A DNA stretch of 64,000 nt, from contig JBMDXQ010000124.1 of assembly GCA_048594975.1 (NCBI GenBank), positions 1 to 64,000 on the forward strand. The letters are read 5' to 3'. Origin of the DNA: JBMDXB01 sp048594975. Lineage in GTDB: Bacteria > Acidobacteriota > Vicinamibacteria > Vicinamibacterales > 2-12-FULL-66-21. Below the pieces are notes generated by a model, which had not been told where the DNA came from, did not search any database, and was given only the letters and a program-made list of their open reading frames with translations. Below, one piece after another: positions 26,022-34,297 of this stretch. The stretch's first letter is position 1; each line of letters begins with the position of its first letter. A program made the position numbers and the translations under genes.

Positions 26022-27322
26022 GACGGCACCTTGGTCCGGCCAGGACGTTCCGGCGCCGGCGTATCGGCCAGGCTGAACAGCCGGTTCAGCGCGTCCGCGT
26101 AGGCGACGACCATCGCCTCGTCGCTCACCGACTTGAGCTGCTCGGTGGGCGTCAGCAGCAACTTCTCGACGATCAGGTGGGTGATCTCGTCGAGGCGGGC
26201 GCGCGCCTCCGGCGGCAGCCCGGACAACTTCGACTCGAGCCGCGCCAGCTCCGACTGGCGGATGGATTCGAAGCGCTGGCGCAGCGCAACGACGGTGGGG
26301 ATGATCTCGCGCGACTGCATCCACGCGGCGAACCGGCCGACCTCCTCGCCAACGATGGCCTCCGCGCGTTCGAGCTCGCCGCCGCGGCGTGCCAGGTTCT
26401 CCTTCACGATGGCGCGCAGGTCGTCGAGGTTGTAGAGGAACACCTGGTCGAGCGCACCGGCGCTCGCTTCGACGTCGCGCGGCAGCGCGATGTCGATGAT
26501 GAAGAGCGGGCGCTGCCGCCGCGGGCGCATCGCGTCCTCGATACGCTCGCGCGTCAGCACCGGCTCGGTGGCGCCGGTGGCGGTGATGACGATGTCGGCG
26601 GCGTCGAGCGCCGCGTCGAGATTGCTCCATGGCACCGCGTGCCCGTCGAGGTGCCGCGCGAGGTGCTCGGCGGTGGCCAGCGAACGGCTGGCGATGGTGA
26701 TCCGGGCGACCCTCTGCGCGCGCAGGTGGACGCCGGTGAGCTTCGCCATCTCGCCGGCGCCGAGGACGAGCACCTGCAGCCCCTCCAGGTCGCCGAAGAT
26801 CTTCTTCGCCAGCGCGATCGCCGAGTAGCTGACCGACACCGCGCCCTCGCCGAGCCCGGTCTCCGAGCGGACCCGCTTGCCCACCGCGAACGCCGAGTGG
26901 AAGAGCCGGTTGGTCAGCGCCCCGGTGGTGCGCAAACCGCTGGCCGCCGCGAACGCCGCCTTCACCTGCCCCAGGATCTGCGGCTCGCCCACCACCAGCG
27001 AATCGAGGCCCGCCGCCACGCGAAACAGGTGCAGCGCGGCGTCCTGGCCGCGCCGCACGTAGAGGTGCTCGGCCATGCGCGCCGCCGGAACCTCGTGGTA
27101 CTCGCTGAAGAAACGCGTGAGCGCCTCGGCGGCCGCGTCGGTGTCGCCGACCGCGTAGATCTCCGCGCGGTTGCAGGTGGACAGCACGACCAGCTCGCGC
27201 GCCATGCCGCGCGCGGCCAGCGCCGCGAGCGCCGCCTCCACGCCACCGCGCGCGAAGTCGACGCATTCCCGCAGCTCCACGGGCGCGGTGCGATGGCTCA
27301 AGCCGACGGCGAACAGGCGCAT
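26018..27322 (-). CDS. hemA: Glutamyl-tRNA reductase
   Basis: 434 residues. The N-terminal catalytic domain starts FAVGLSHRTAPVELRE and has the nucleophile Cys in VVLSTCNRAEIYA. The NADPH domain has VLVLGAGEMAKLTGVHL near residue 185, and a C-terminal dimerisation helix follows. It reduces Glu-tRNA to glutamate-1-semialdehyde, the entry to the C5 haem route completed by hemL. The ATG overlaps the stop of the HemX-like gene by one base (TGATG), and its stop overlaps hemC. Confidence 0.96.
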   Translation of the reverse strand: MRLFAVGLSHRTAPVELRECVDFARGGVEAALAALAARGMARELVVLSTCNRAEIYAVGDTDAAAEALTRFFSEYHEVPAARMAEHLYVRRGQDAALHLFRVAAGLDSLVVGEPQILGQVKAAFAAASGLRTTGALTNRLFHSAFAVGKRVRSETGLGEGAVSVSYSAIALAKKIFGDLEGLQVLVLGAGEMAKLTGVHLRAQRVARITIASRSLATAEHLARHLDGHAVPWSNLDAALDAADIVITATGATEPVLTRERIEDAMRPRRQRPLFIIDIALPRDVEASAGALDQVFLYNLDDLRAIVKENLARRGGELERAEAIVGEEVGRFAAWMQSREIIPTVVALRQRFESIRQSELARLESKLSGLPPEARARLDEITHLIVEKLLLTPTEQLKSVSDEAMVVAYADALNRLFSLADTPAPERPGRTKVPS

Positions 27323-28140
27323 CAGAAGTTGTGGCTCTTCGTCAGGAAATACCCGACCGGCACGAAGTTCATCAGCACGATGATGAAGCCGATGGTGGAG
27401 AGCCAGGCGGCGCGCCGACCGCTCCACCCGATCGCGCGTCGCGCCAGGAACGCGAACGAGTACACCAGCCAGCAGAGCAGCGCGAACAGGATCTTCGGAT
27501 CGCCGAGCGACATCGCCTGCGCCCGCGGGTCGGGCGAGCTCTGCACCTGCGTCGCCCAGGCGATGCCGACGGTGAGGCCGGCGGTCAGGAAGATCCAGCC
27601 GATCATCACGGCGCGGGCGTTCATCGCGTCGAGCGCCTGCAGCGAGGGCAGGCGGGCGTAGAAGACGCCCAGGTGTTTCGCCTTGATCTCGGTGAAGAGC
27701 AGCACGTAGGTGACGCCGATGACGCACGCCAGCGCGAAGCTCGCGTAGGCGAACAGCATCGAGGCGACGTGCAGCGTGAAGAGCGAGCTGCGCAGCAGCG
27801 GCGGCCGGGGATTGACCGCCGGATCGAGCGCCGGGATGAGGTAGAGCGTGACCGCGATCAACAGCACGAAGACGCCCATCGCACGTTGCTCCGTGGAGAG
27901 CTCCACGTACAGGTACGACAGGCCGAGCAGCCACACGAACGCCGACACCGCGGCGGTCGTGCCGACGAGCGGCGCGTGCCCCGCCTGGACGGTCTGCATG
28001 CCGATGACGAAGGTGTGCGCCAGCACGCCGCCACCGAGCAGCCCGGTGGCGAGGCGGCCGACGCGCTCGTCGCGCCACGCGAAATGGGCCGCGTAGGCCG
28101 CGGCCGCCGCGGCGTAGAGGAGGAGCGGCAGCAGGCGCAT
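27322..28140 (-). CDS. CcsA/CcmC/HemX-type cytochrome c assembly membrane protein
   Basis: 272 residues with eight hydrophobic spans. The conserved core is TLHVASMLFAYASFALACVI near residues 122-141, with histidines in HTFVIGMQ and LHVAS. The family handles haem at the membrane; members placed directly ahead of hemA are usually called HemX and are thought to influence HemA level. Position here (one-base overlap with hemA) fits that role. Some CcsA residues such as the WGxxW haem-handling motif are not visible, which favours HemX over a true CcsA. Confidence 0.85.
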   Translation of the reverse strand: MRLLPLLLYAAAAAAYAAHFAWRDERVGRLATGLLGGGVLAHTFVIGMQTVQAGHAPLVGTTAAVSAFVWLLGLSYLYVELSTEQRAMGVFVLLIAVTLYLIPALDPAVNPRPPLLRSSLFTLHVASMLFAYASFALACVIGVTYVLLFTEIKAKHLGVFYARLPSLQALDAMNARAVMIGWIFLTAGLTVGIAWATQVQSSPDPRAQAMSLGDPKILFALLCWLVYSFAFLARRAIGWSGRRAAWLSTIGFIIVLMNFVPVGYFLTKSHNF

Positions 28141-28144
28141 GCGC

Positions 28145-29065
28145 TTACTGGCCGGTCGGCCCGAAGTAGCCGCGGCGGGTGCGCGCGGTCAGGTTGGGAC
28201 GGGTGAGCCGGATATCTATGCGACGCCACGCCCCGTTGCGCATCCGGTTCTTCGAGGTGTACGCGATCGAGTACTGGCTGGCGAGCTCGTCCGAGATGTG
28301 CTGGTAGATCTTCGGCAGCTCCACGATCGAGTTGATGAAGAAGGCGCGCCCGCCGGTCTCCTGCGAGAGCTGCCGCAGCACGAACTCCGCTTCCTTGAAG
28401 CGCGGCCGGCCCATCTCCGGCTGCCGCAGGCCGATCGCGTAGATCACGGTCTCCGACCGCTTGGCCAGGTCGAGCACCTCCTCGTACGGCATCATGCTCG
28501 ACGTGTCGTCACCGTCGGAGAGCACCACCAGCGCCTGCCGGCGGATCTCCTCGGCCGATTTCGCGCGCTCTTTCTTCAGCTGCTTGAGCGCCACGTAGAC
28601 CGCGTTGTAGAGCGAGGTCGACCCGTTGACCGACGTCCCGCGGATCGCCTTCTCGAGCGCGGCGATGTCGCTGGTCATCGGCTGCACGACGTCGACCTGG
28701 CTGTTGAACGCGACCACCTCCATCGCGTCGACCGGGCGCAGGCGCTTCGCGAACCCGACCGCCGCCTCCTGCGCCGTCGGCAGTTTCTCCTCCATGCTGT
28801 TGCTGGTGTCGAGCAGCACGGCGAGCGCGATCGGCTGCTGCTCGCGGGAGAAGAACGAGAGGTCCTGCTTGACGCCGTCCTCGAAGACCTCGAACTCGGC
28901 CAGCTCGAGGTCGGTCACGTAGCGCGTGCTCTCGATCACCGTCACGCTCAGCGAAACCAGGTCGATGCCGCTGCGGATGCGCTGCGCGGAGACCGCCGCG
29001 CCGGCGGCCGCGAGCGCCGCCGCCAGCGTGGCCAGCGCAGCCGCCCGCCCGGGTCGCGTCCTCAT
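28145..29065 (-). CDS. VWFA-related acidobacterial-type protein
   Basis: 306 residues with a signal peptide (to about AVSAQ, residue 27). A short beta domain contains LELAEFEVFEDGVKQDLSFF, the hallmark of the acidobacterial VWFA-related family. A von Willebrand A domain follows with an intact MIDAS start (AVLLDTSNSMEEKL, DxSxS), a Thr-containing loop and LVVLSDGDDTSSM. The end has SQYSIAYTSKN. Likely exported, binding a metal and a protein partner; the role is unknown. The last residues abut the HemX-like gene (4-nt gap) and the start overlaps the next VWA gene by 4 nt. Confidence 0.88.
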   Translation of the reverse strand: MRTRPGRAAALATLAAALAAAGAAVSAQRIRSGIDLVSLSVTVIESTRYVTDLELAEFEVFEDGVKQDLSFFSREQQPIALAVLLDTSNSMEEKLPTAQEAAVGFAKRLRPVDAMEVVAFNSQVDVVQPMTSDIAALEKAIRGTSVNGSTSLYNAVYVALKQLKKERAKSAEEIRRQALVVLSDGDDTSSMMPYEEVLDLAKRSETVIYAIGLRQPEMGRPRFKEAEFVLRQLSQETGGRAFFINSIVELPKIYQHISDELASQYSIAYTSKNRMRNGAWRRIDIRLTRPNLTARTRRGYFGPTGQ

Positions 29066-29964
29066 CGTGGTTTCGGCGGCACGCGCGTGTGCGCCCGCAC
29101 CGTCGCGCCCTCGCGCGTGACCGACACGTCGACGCGCTCGGGCGGGATGAGCGCGTCGGGCACGCCGTAGGTGATGAGGTACTGGTTGGCGATCTCGTCG
29201 GCGAGGCGGCGGAGCCGCTCCGGCAGCCCGTTGGCGGCCAGCACCTGGTCGCGCCGTCCGCCCGTCCAGGCCGTGCCGTCAGCCACGACGATGTTGCGGT
29301 TGCGAATCTCGTCGGCCATCGAGTCGCTGGGCGAGCCGAGCGCGAGCACGTGCAGGGTCGCGCGGCTCGCCAGCAGGCGGTTGAGCACGCTCGTCGCGTC
29401 CAGGTTGCTGAACTCGACGCCTTCCGAAATCACGGCAACGATGACCGGGCGGGCTGCTGCCTCGCGCTTCTGCAGGCCGCGGGCGACGTCGGACAAACCC
29501 TCCAGAAAATAGGCGCCGGAGCCGGGGCGCGCGAAGATGCGCGAGATCCCCTTCTTGATGGCATCGACGTTGCTGGAGAGTTCCGTGACCGACGTGGGAC
29601 GCTCGCCGATCGTCACCAGGCCGATGTCACCTTTGCCCCGCAGCGTGTCGACGAACGCATTGAGCCCGAGGCGCAACTCGGAGATCGCCGCGTCCATCGC
29701 GGCGCTGTCGTCGACGAGCAGCATGATGTGCAGGGGCGCAGTGGCGCGCTCGGCTTTCAGCACCTCGCGCAGCGTGCCGTCCTCGCGGACGACGAAATCG
29801 TCCGGCTTGAGGCCGGTGAGGGGCGCGTCCTTGCGATCCAGGACGCTGACGTGGAGATCGCGCGTGCGCGCGGGCGCGGTGGTTTGTTGCGCCGGAGCGG
29901 CCGTCACAACCGCCGCGAGAACGGCCGAGGCCGCCAGGGGGAGCACCAGGGCTGGTCGGAACAT
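29062..29964 (-). CDS. VWFA-related protein with degenerate MIDAS
   Basis: 300 residues from ATG 29964 (a GTG codon precedes it). Signal peptide, then the same beta domain as its neighbour (GLKPDDFVVREDGTLREVLK) and a VWA fold. The metal site reads LLVDDSAAMDAA, so the last Ser of DxSxS is Ala. The end, NQYLITYGVPDALIPPERVD, aligns with the neighbour. The two genes look like a diverged tandem duplicate. It is the first gene of a minus-strand series reaching hemL, and a promoter ends just upstream so the message is probably leaderless. Confidence 0.86.
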   Translation of the reverse strand: MFRPALVLPLAASAVLAAVVTAAPAQQTTAPARTRDLHVSVLDRKDAPLTGLKPDDFVVREDGTLREVLKAERATAPLHIMLLVDDSAAMDAAISELRLGLNAFVDTLRGKGDIGLVTIGERPTSVTELSSNVDAIKKGISRIFARPGSGAYFLEGLSDVARGLQKREAAARPVIVAVISEGVEFSNLDATSVLNRLLASRATLHVLALGSPSDSMADEIRNRNIVVADGTAWTGGRRDQVLAANGLPERLRRLADEIANQYLITYGVPDALIPPERVDVSVTREGATVRAHTRVPPKPR

Positions 29965-29971
29965 CACGTCG

Positions 29972-30001
29972 AGTATAGGGCTCGCGCGTGACGAGCGTCA
30001 A
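29972..30001 (-). promoter_or_regulatory. Sigma70-type promoter for the VWA-haem gene series
   Basis: On the minus strand TTGACG (30001-29996) and TATACT (29977-29972) are separated by 18 nt. A start seven bases past the -10 would fall at about 29965, one base before the ATG, so the transcript would be leaderless. It is divergent from the nuo promoter. Confidence 0.65.
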
Positions 30002-30049
30002 GGAACCTCGTTTCCCAGAAATCGTTGGTCGCGAAGGAGTTGCGCTTCC

Positions 30050-30079
30050 TTGACCGTGCCCGGAAGCGCGTGCTATAAA
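30050..30079 (+). promoter_or_regulatory. Sigma70-type promoter for the nuo operon
   Basis: TTGACC (30050-30055) and TATAAA (30074-30079) with an 18-nt spacer. The expected start near 30086 leaves a leader of about 16 nt containing AGGTG ahead of the nuoA ATG. Confidence 0.7.
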
Positions 30080-30101
30080 CGCCGAACCGCAGTCAGGTGA
30101 A

Positions 30102-30461
30102 ATGCTCAGGACATACGTCCCCATCTTTCTGTTTGTCCTGATCGCCATCGGTTTCGCTGTCTTCGCGCTCGTGTTCGCCGGGCTCGTGCGCCCGCGCAAG
30201 GACACCGTGGTGAAGCTGGAGCCGTACGAGTGCGGCATCGAAGCGGTCGGGGACGCGCGCGATCGTTACAGCATCCGCTACTACCTGATCGCGATGCTGT
30301 TCGTGATCTTCGACGTCGAGACGGTCTTCATGTTTCCCTGGGCGGTCGCGATCGATCAGCTCGCGCTCTTCGGGTTGATCGAGATGCTGATCTTTCTGTT
30401 CATCCTGGTGGTGGGCTACTTCTACGCGTGGAAGAAGGGCGCGCTGGAATGGCAGCTCTGA
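30102..30461 (+). CDS. nuoA: NADH-quinone oxidoreductase subunit A
   Basis: 119 residues with three membrane spans. The conserved loop is EPYECGIEAVGDARDRYSIR, and the second-span motif is FVIFDVETVFMFPWAVA. NuoA is part of the membrane arm near the quinone site of complex I. The next gene starts immediately after its stop codon; nuoB, which normally follows, is absent. Confidence 0.96.
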   Translation: MLRTYVPIFLFVLIAIGFAVFALVFAGLVRPRKDTVVKLEPYECGIEAVGDARDRYSIRYYLIAMLFVIFDVETVFMFPWAVAIDQLALFGLIEMLIFLFILVVGYFYAWKKGALEWQL

Positions 30462-31196
30462 ATGCCTGATCCCCCGACTCCTCCCGGCGCCGCCGGCGAC
30501 AAGCCGGCCAGCGATGCGCGCGCCGAGCCGCTCTCCGGCGACGTCTCGCGCGCCGGCGACGTTCCGAAGAACCCGGCCGCGGCCGTGCGGCCGTCCCCGG
30601 CTGCCGGAAAACCGGCGGAGCACGTGAAGACCGCCGCGCCGCCCGCCGGCCCGCCCGACCCTCCATCCCCCGCCGACCTGCAGCCGCCGGCCTTCGTGAT
30701 CGCGCTGCAGGAGGCGCGTCCCGGCGCCGTGTCCCAGCTGTCGTACTGGGTGGGCGACTGGACGCTGATCGTGCCGGCGTCGCGGTTGCTGGAGGTGGCG
30801 ACATACCTGCGGGACACTCCCGGCGCGCAGTTCGATTTCTGCAGCGACGTGACCGCCAGCGACTGGCCGCCTCGCGAGCAGCGGTTCGACGTGATCTACT
30901 GCCTGTACTCCATCGCACTGCGGCACCGGGTGCGCCTGAAAGTGCGGGCCCGGGAGGGCGAGGCGGTGCCGAGCGTCACCCCGCTGTGGCCGGCGGCGAA
31001 CTGGCTCGAGCGCGAGGTCTTCGACATGTTCGGCATCCGCTTCGACGGCCATCCCGACCTGCGCCGCATCCTGATGCCCGAGGACTGGCAGGGGCACCCG
31101 CAGCGCAAGGATTACCCGCTCGAGGGGCCGGGCGAGCTGCTGCTCGAGAGCCCCACGGACTGGCTCAGGGTCAAGAGGGCGGCAGAGATCGAGTAG
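30462..31196 (+). CDS. nuoC: NADH-quinone oxidoreductase subunit C with Pro/Ala-rich N-terminal extension
   Basis: 244 residues. The first 75 or so are Pro/Ala/Asp-rich and probably disordered (for example PPAGPPDPPSPADLQPPAF). The NuoC fold follows, with the signature NWLEREVFDMFGIRFDGHPD and RRILMPEDWQGHP. It is the 30-kDa peripheral subunit that packs against NuoD and carries no Fe-S cluster. ATG 30462 directly follows the nuoA stop. The TAG stop is followed by a repeat array that fills the gap to nuoD. Confidence 0.94.
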   Translation: MPDPPTPPGAAGDKPASDARAEPLSGDVSRAGDVPKNPAAAVRPSPAAGKPAEHVKTAAPPAGPPDPPSPADLQPPAFVIALQEARPGAVSQLSYWVGDWTLIVPASRLLEVATYLRDTPGAQFDFCSDVTASDWPPREQRFDVIYCLYSIALRHRVRLKVRAREGEAVPSVTPLWPAANWLEREVFDMFGIRFDGHPDLRRILMPEDWQGHPQRKDYPLEGPGELLLESPTDWLRVKRAAEIE

Positions 31197-31202
31197 CTGT
31201 CC

Positions 31203-31314
31203 ATGTCGAATGCTGACTGGCGAACGCCGAACGCGCATCCCCGTTCGCTGCTGACGCATTCGACCTCGGCGCTGGCGGTTCGGCACTTGGCATTCGGCAT
31301 TCGCCATTGACATG
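31203..31314 (+). repeat. Sixteen-unit 7-nt array filling the nuoC-nuoD gap
   Basis: From 31203 the sequence tiles into sixteen exact heptamers, the last overlapping the nuoD ATG. Early units are of the type ATGTCGA, ATGCTGA, ACGCCGA. Later ones are reverse-complement type (TTCGACC, TCGGCAC, TCGGCAT, TCGCCAT). GGCATTCGGCATTCG is shared with the array at 20660-20760. No Shine-Dalgarno is present ahead of nuoD. Confidence 0.9.
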
Positions 31315-32412
31315 TTCGACACCAACGAGCTCGTCATCAACATGGGGCCGCAGCACCCCAGCACGCACGGCGTGCTGCGGGTGATCCTGCGACTCGACGG
31401 CGAGCGCGTCATCGGCAGCGACGTCGTCATCGGCTACCTCCACCGCGGCATCGAGAAGCTGTGCGAGCAGCGCGACTGGGCGCAGATCGTCCTCATCACC
31501 GACCGCATGGACTACGTGGCGGCGGCGAGCAACAACCTGGGCTACTGCGAGACCGTCGAGAAGCTGATGTCGCTGGAGGTGCCGCCCCGCGCCAGGTATA
31601 TCCGCACGATTCTCGCCGAGCTCCAGCGCATCGCCAGCCACGACCTGTGGCTGGGGACGCATGCCATGGACATCGGCGCGATGACGGTGTTTCTCTACGC
31701 GTTCCGCGAACGCGAGCTGATTCTCGACCTGTTCGAGGAGTACTGCGGCGCGCGCCTCACCTATAACGCGATGCGCGTCGGCGGGCTGCCGCTGGACATC
31801 CCGCCCGGCTGGGACCGGAAGGTCCGCGAGTTCTGCGATATTCAGGACGCGAAGTCGGTCGAGTACGAGCAACTGCTGACGCGCAACCGGATCTGGCGGG
31901 AGCGCACGCGCAGCGTCGGCGTGATTTCCGGGGCCGACGCCATCGCCATCGGCCTGAGCGGTCCGTCGCTGCGCGCTTCGGCGGTGATGCGCGACGTGCG
32001 CAAGGACGAACCGTACGCCGCCTACGCGGACTTCGAGTTCGACGTGCCGATCGGGCTCGCCGGCGACACCTACGACCGCTATCTCGTGCGCATCGAGGAG
32101 CTGCGGCAGGCCACGCGGATCATCCGGCAGGCGCTCGACGGATTGCCCGAGGGGCCGATCCTCGGGAAGGTCCCGCGCCTGATCAAGCCGCCGGCCGGGG
32201 AGACCTATCACGCCATCGAGTCCCCGAAAGGGGAGATCGGCTACTTCATCGTGAGCGACGGCAAGTCGAACGTGCCGTACCGGTTCCGCGTGCGCCCACC
32301 GTCGTTCTGCAACCTCCAGGCGCTGCCGCAGCTGATCAAGGGCCACCTCGTCGCCGACGTGGTCGCGCTCATCGGCTCGATCGACATCGTCCTGGGGGAG
32401 GTTGACCGGTGA
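31312..32412 (+). CDS. nuoD: NADH-quinone oxidoreductase subunit D
   Basis: 366 residues, slightly short at the N-terminus because it starts right at the conserved NMGPQHPSTHGVLRVILRLD. It contains YLHRGIEKLCEQRDW, and ends with VVALIGSIDIVLGEVDR as in other NuoD proteins. NuoD (49 kDa) forms the quinone pocket with NuoB. The start ATG 31312 sits at the end of a repeat array. The stop is immediately followed by nuoH. Confidence 0.96.
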   Translation: MFDTNELVINMGPQHPSTHGVLRVILRLDGERVIGSDVVIGYLHRGIEKLCEQRDWAQIVLITDRMDYVAAASNNLGYCETVEKLMSLEVPPRARYIRTILAELQRIASHDLWLGTHAMDIGAMTVFLYAFRERELILDLFEEYCGARLTYNAMRVGGLPLDIPPGWDRKVREFCDIQDAKSVEYEQLLTRNRIWRERTRSVGVISGADAIAIGLSGPSLRASAVMRDVRKDEPYAAYADFEFDVPIGLAGDTYDRYLVRIEELRQATRIIRQALDGLPEGPILGKVPRLIKPPAGETYHAIESPKGEIGYFIVSDGKSNVPYRFRVRPPSFCNLQALPQLIKGHLVADVVALIGSIDIVLGEVDR

Positions 32413-33432
32413 ATGGCTGAGACCTTCATCCTCCCGCTGCTGAAGATCGTCGTCCTGCTGGCCGCCGTCCTGCTCGCCGTCATGTACATGACGTTGCTCG
32501 AGCGCAAGGTCGTGGCCTGGGTGCAGGTGCGGCTCGGGCCGATGCGCGTCGGGCCGCAGGGTGTGCTGCAGCCGGTGGCCGACGCGGTGAAGCTGCTGCT
32601 CAAGGAGGACATCACGCCGGTGCGCGCCGACCGCTGGGTGTTCACGCTCGCGCCCATCCTCTCGATGGTGCCGGCGCTCATCGCCTTCGCGGTCATCCCG
32701 TTCGGCTCCGAGGTGACGCTCTTCGGCTATCGCGTCTCGATGTACATCGCCGACATCAACGTCGGGCTGCTCTACATCGTGTCCATCGCCTCGATTGGCG
32801 TCTACGGCATCATCCTCGCGGGTTACGCCTCGAACAGCAAGTACCCGCTGCTGGCCGGCCTGCGCGCCTCCGCGCAGCTCATCAGCTACGAGATCGCGGT
32901 GACGATGATGCTGGTGAGCGTGGTGGTGATGTCCGGGACGCTCAGCATGGTGGGCATTACCGAGGCGCAGCGCAACGCCGGGCTGTGGTACGTGTTCGTG
33001 CAGCCGGTGGCCTTCTTCGTCCTGTTCATCGGCGGCCTGGCGGAGACCAACCGCGCGCCGTTCGACATGCCGGAGGCGGAGCAGGAGCTGGTCGGCGGCT
33101 TCCACACCGAGTACAGCGGCATGCGATTCGCGCTGTTCTTCCTCGCGGAGTACACCAACATGATCGTCGTCTCCGCGGTGACGACGACGCTGTTCTTCGG
33201 CGGCTATCTGCGCCCGTTCCCGAACATCGCGGCGCTGTGGTTCCTCGACTACGTTCCCGGCTGGATCTGGTTCCTGCTGAAGACCTTCGCGTTCCTCTAC
33301 GTCTTCATCTGGGTGCGCGCCACGCTGCCGCGGTATCGCTACGACCAGCTGATGCGCCTCGGATGGAAGGTGCTGATCCCGCTCGGCATCGCCAACCTGG
33401 TGATCACGGGAGTGCTCAAGGTGCTGTGGTGA
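32413..33432 (+). CDS. nuoH: NADH-quinone oxidoreductase subunit H
   Basis: 339 residues, eight or more membrane spans. Signatures: YMTLLERKVVAWVQVRLGP and AETNRAPFDMPEAEQELVGG with the acidic loop facing the quinone channel, then FHTEYSGMRFALFFLAEY. It anchors the peripheral arm to the membrane arm. ATG 32413 abuts the nuoD stop. nuoI, the usual next gene, is missing, and nuoJ follows after 25 nt. Confidence 0.97.
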   Translation: MAETFILPLLKIVVLLAAVLLAVMYMTLLERKVVAWVQVRLGPMRVGPQGVLQPVADAVKLLLKEDITPVRADRWVFTLAPILSMVPALIAFAVIPFGSEVTLFGYRVSMYIADINVGLLYIVSIASIGVYGIILAGYASNSKYPLLAGLRASAQLISYEIAVTMMLVSVVVMSGTLSMVGITEAQRNAGLWYVFVQPVAFFVLFIGGLAETNRAPFDMPEAEQELVGGFHTEYSGMRFALFFLAEYTNMIVVSAVTTTLFFGGYLRPFPNIAALWFLDYVPGWIWFLLKTFAFLYVFIWVRATLPRYRYDQLMRLGWKVLIPLGIANLVITGVLKVLW

Positions 33433-33457
33433 CGCGCCGGTGCGCGCCGGGAGCCCG

Positions 33458-33976
33458 ATGCTCGAATCGCTGATCTTCTATACGCTCGCCGCCTGCATCC
33501 TCGGGTTCGGCGTGCTCGTCGTCACGGCGCGCAACACCGTGCACAGCGTGCTGTTCCTGGTCGCCAACTTCCTCTGCGTGGCGGTCGTCTACGTGCTGCT
33601 CGCCGCCGAGTTCCTCGCGGTCATCCAGGTGCTGGTCTACGCCGGCGGCATCGTCGTCCTCTACTTGTTCGTGGTGATGCTGGTGAACCTCAAGCGGCCG
33701 CCGGAGGCGCCGCTCGATCGGCGGCGGCAGTCGCGGCTGGGCCTGCTGCTGGCGGCCGGCATACTCGCCGAGATCACGGCGATCCTCGCCTACTCGGCGC
33801 TGCGCCCGCCGCCCGCGGCGGCGAGTCCCGCCGGGGCGCTCAGCGCCGAGGGGAACACGAAGGTGGTGGGCATGCTGCTCTACACCGATTACCTGATCCC
33901 CTTCGAGGTCGCGTCGATGCTCCTGCTGGTCGGGATGATCGGCGCCATCCTGCTGGCCAAGAAGGAGCTCGACTGA
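33458..33976 (+). CDS. nuoJ: NADH-quinone oxidoreductase subunit J
   Basis: 172 residues, five membrane spans. The core VTARNTVHSVLFLVANFLCV and LAVIQVLVYAGGIVVLYLFV are diagnostic. I use ATG 33458, preceded by GGGAGCCCG; a GTG 18 bases earlier would add six residues. The stop overlaps the nuoK ATG (TGATG). Confidence 0.95.
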   Translation: MLESLIFYTLAACILGFGVLVVTARNTVHSVLFLVANFLCVAVVYVLLAAEFLAVIQVLVYAGGIVVLYLFVVMLVNLKRPPEAPLDRRRQSRLGLLLAAGILAEITAILAYSALRPPPAAASPAGALSAEGNTKVVGMLLYTDYLIPFEVASMLLLVGMIGAILLAKKELD

Positions 33977-34284
33977 TGGTGCCGATCACCCCCTATCACT
34001 ACCTGGTGCTGTCGGCGGCACTGTTCATGATCGGCGTCATCGGCGTGATGGTGCGGCGCAACGTCATCATCGTGTTCATGTCGATCGAGCTGATGCTCAA
34101 CGCGGTGAACATCAACCTGGCGGCGTTCTCCTACCAGCTGCAGAACGCGGTCGGCCAGGTGTTCGCGATCTTCGTCATCGCGGTGGCGGCGGCGGAGGCG
34201 GCGGTGGGGCTCGGGATCATCCTGGCGTTCTACCGCAACAAGGAAACGCTCAACATCGACGAAATGAACCTGATGCGATGGTAA
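33976..34284 (+). CDS. nuoK: NADH-quinone oxidoreductase subunit K
   Basis: 102 residues, three spans, standard length. It has VMVRRNVIIVFMSIELMLNA with the conserved Glu in the second span and VAAAEAAVGLGIILAFYRNK with the second Glu in the third. It forms an antiporter-like proton path at the junction of the membrane arm. Overlaps nuoJ by one base. Confidence 0.97.
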   Translation: MVPITPYHYLVLSAALFMIGVIGVMVRRNVIIVFMSIELMLNAVNINLAAFSYQLQNAVGQVFAIFVIAVAAAEAAVGLGIILAFYRNKETLNIDEMNLMRW

Positions 34285-34297
34285 GCGACGATCCGCA

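Noticed and set aside
25059..27266. A fused product in the hemC frame running back through hemA
   Set aside because: The upstream part is an out-of-frame reading of hemA; hemC has its own GTG start overlapping the hemA stop.
30461..30462. A hidden nuoB between nuoA and nuoC
   Set aside because: nuoC starts at the base after the nuoA stop, and no other gap in the operon is long enough for a gene of about 160 codons.
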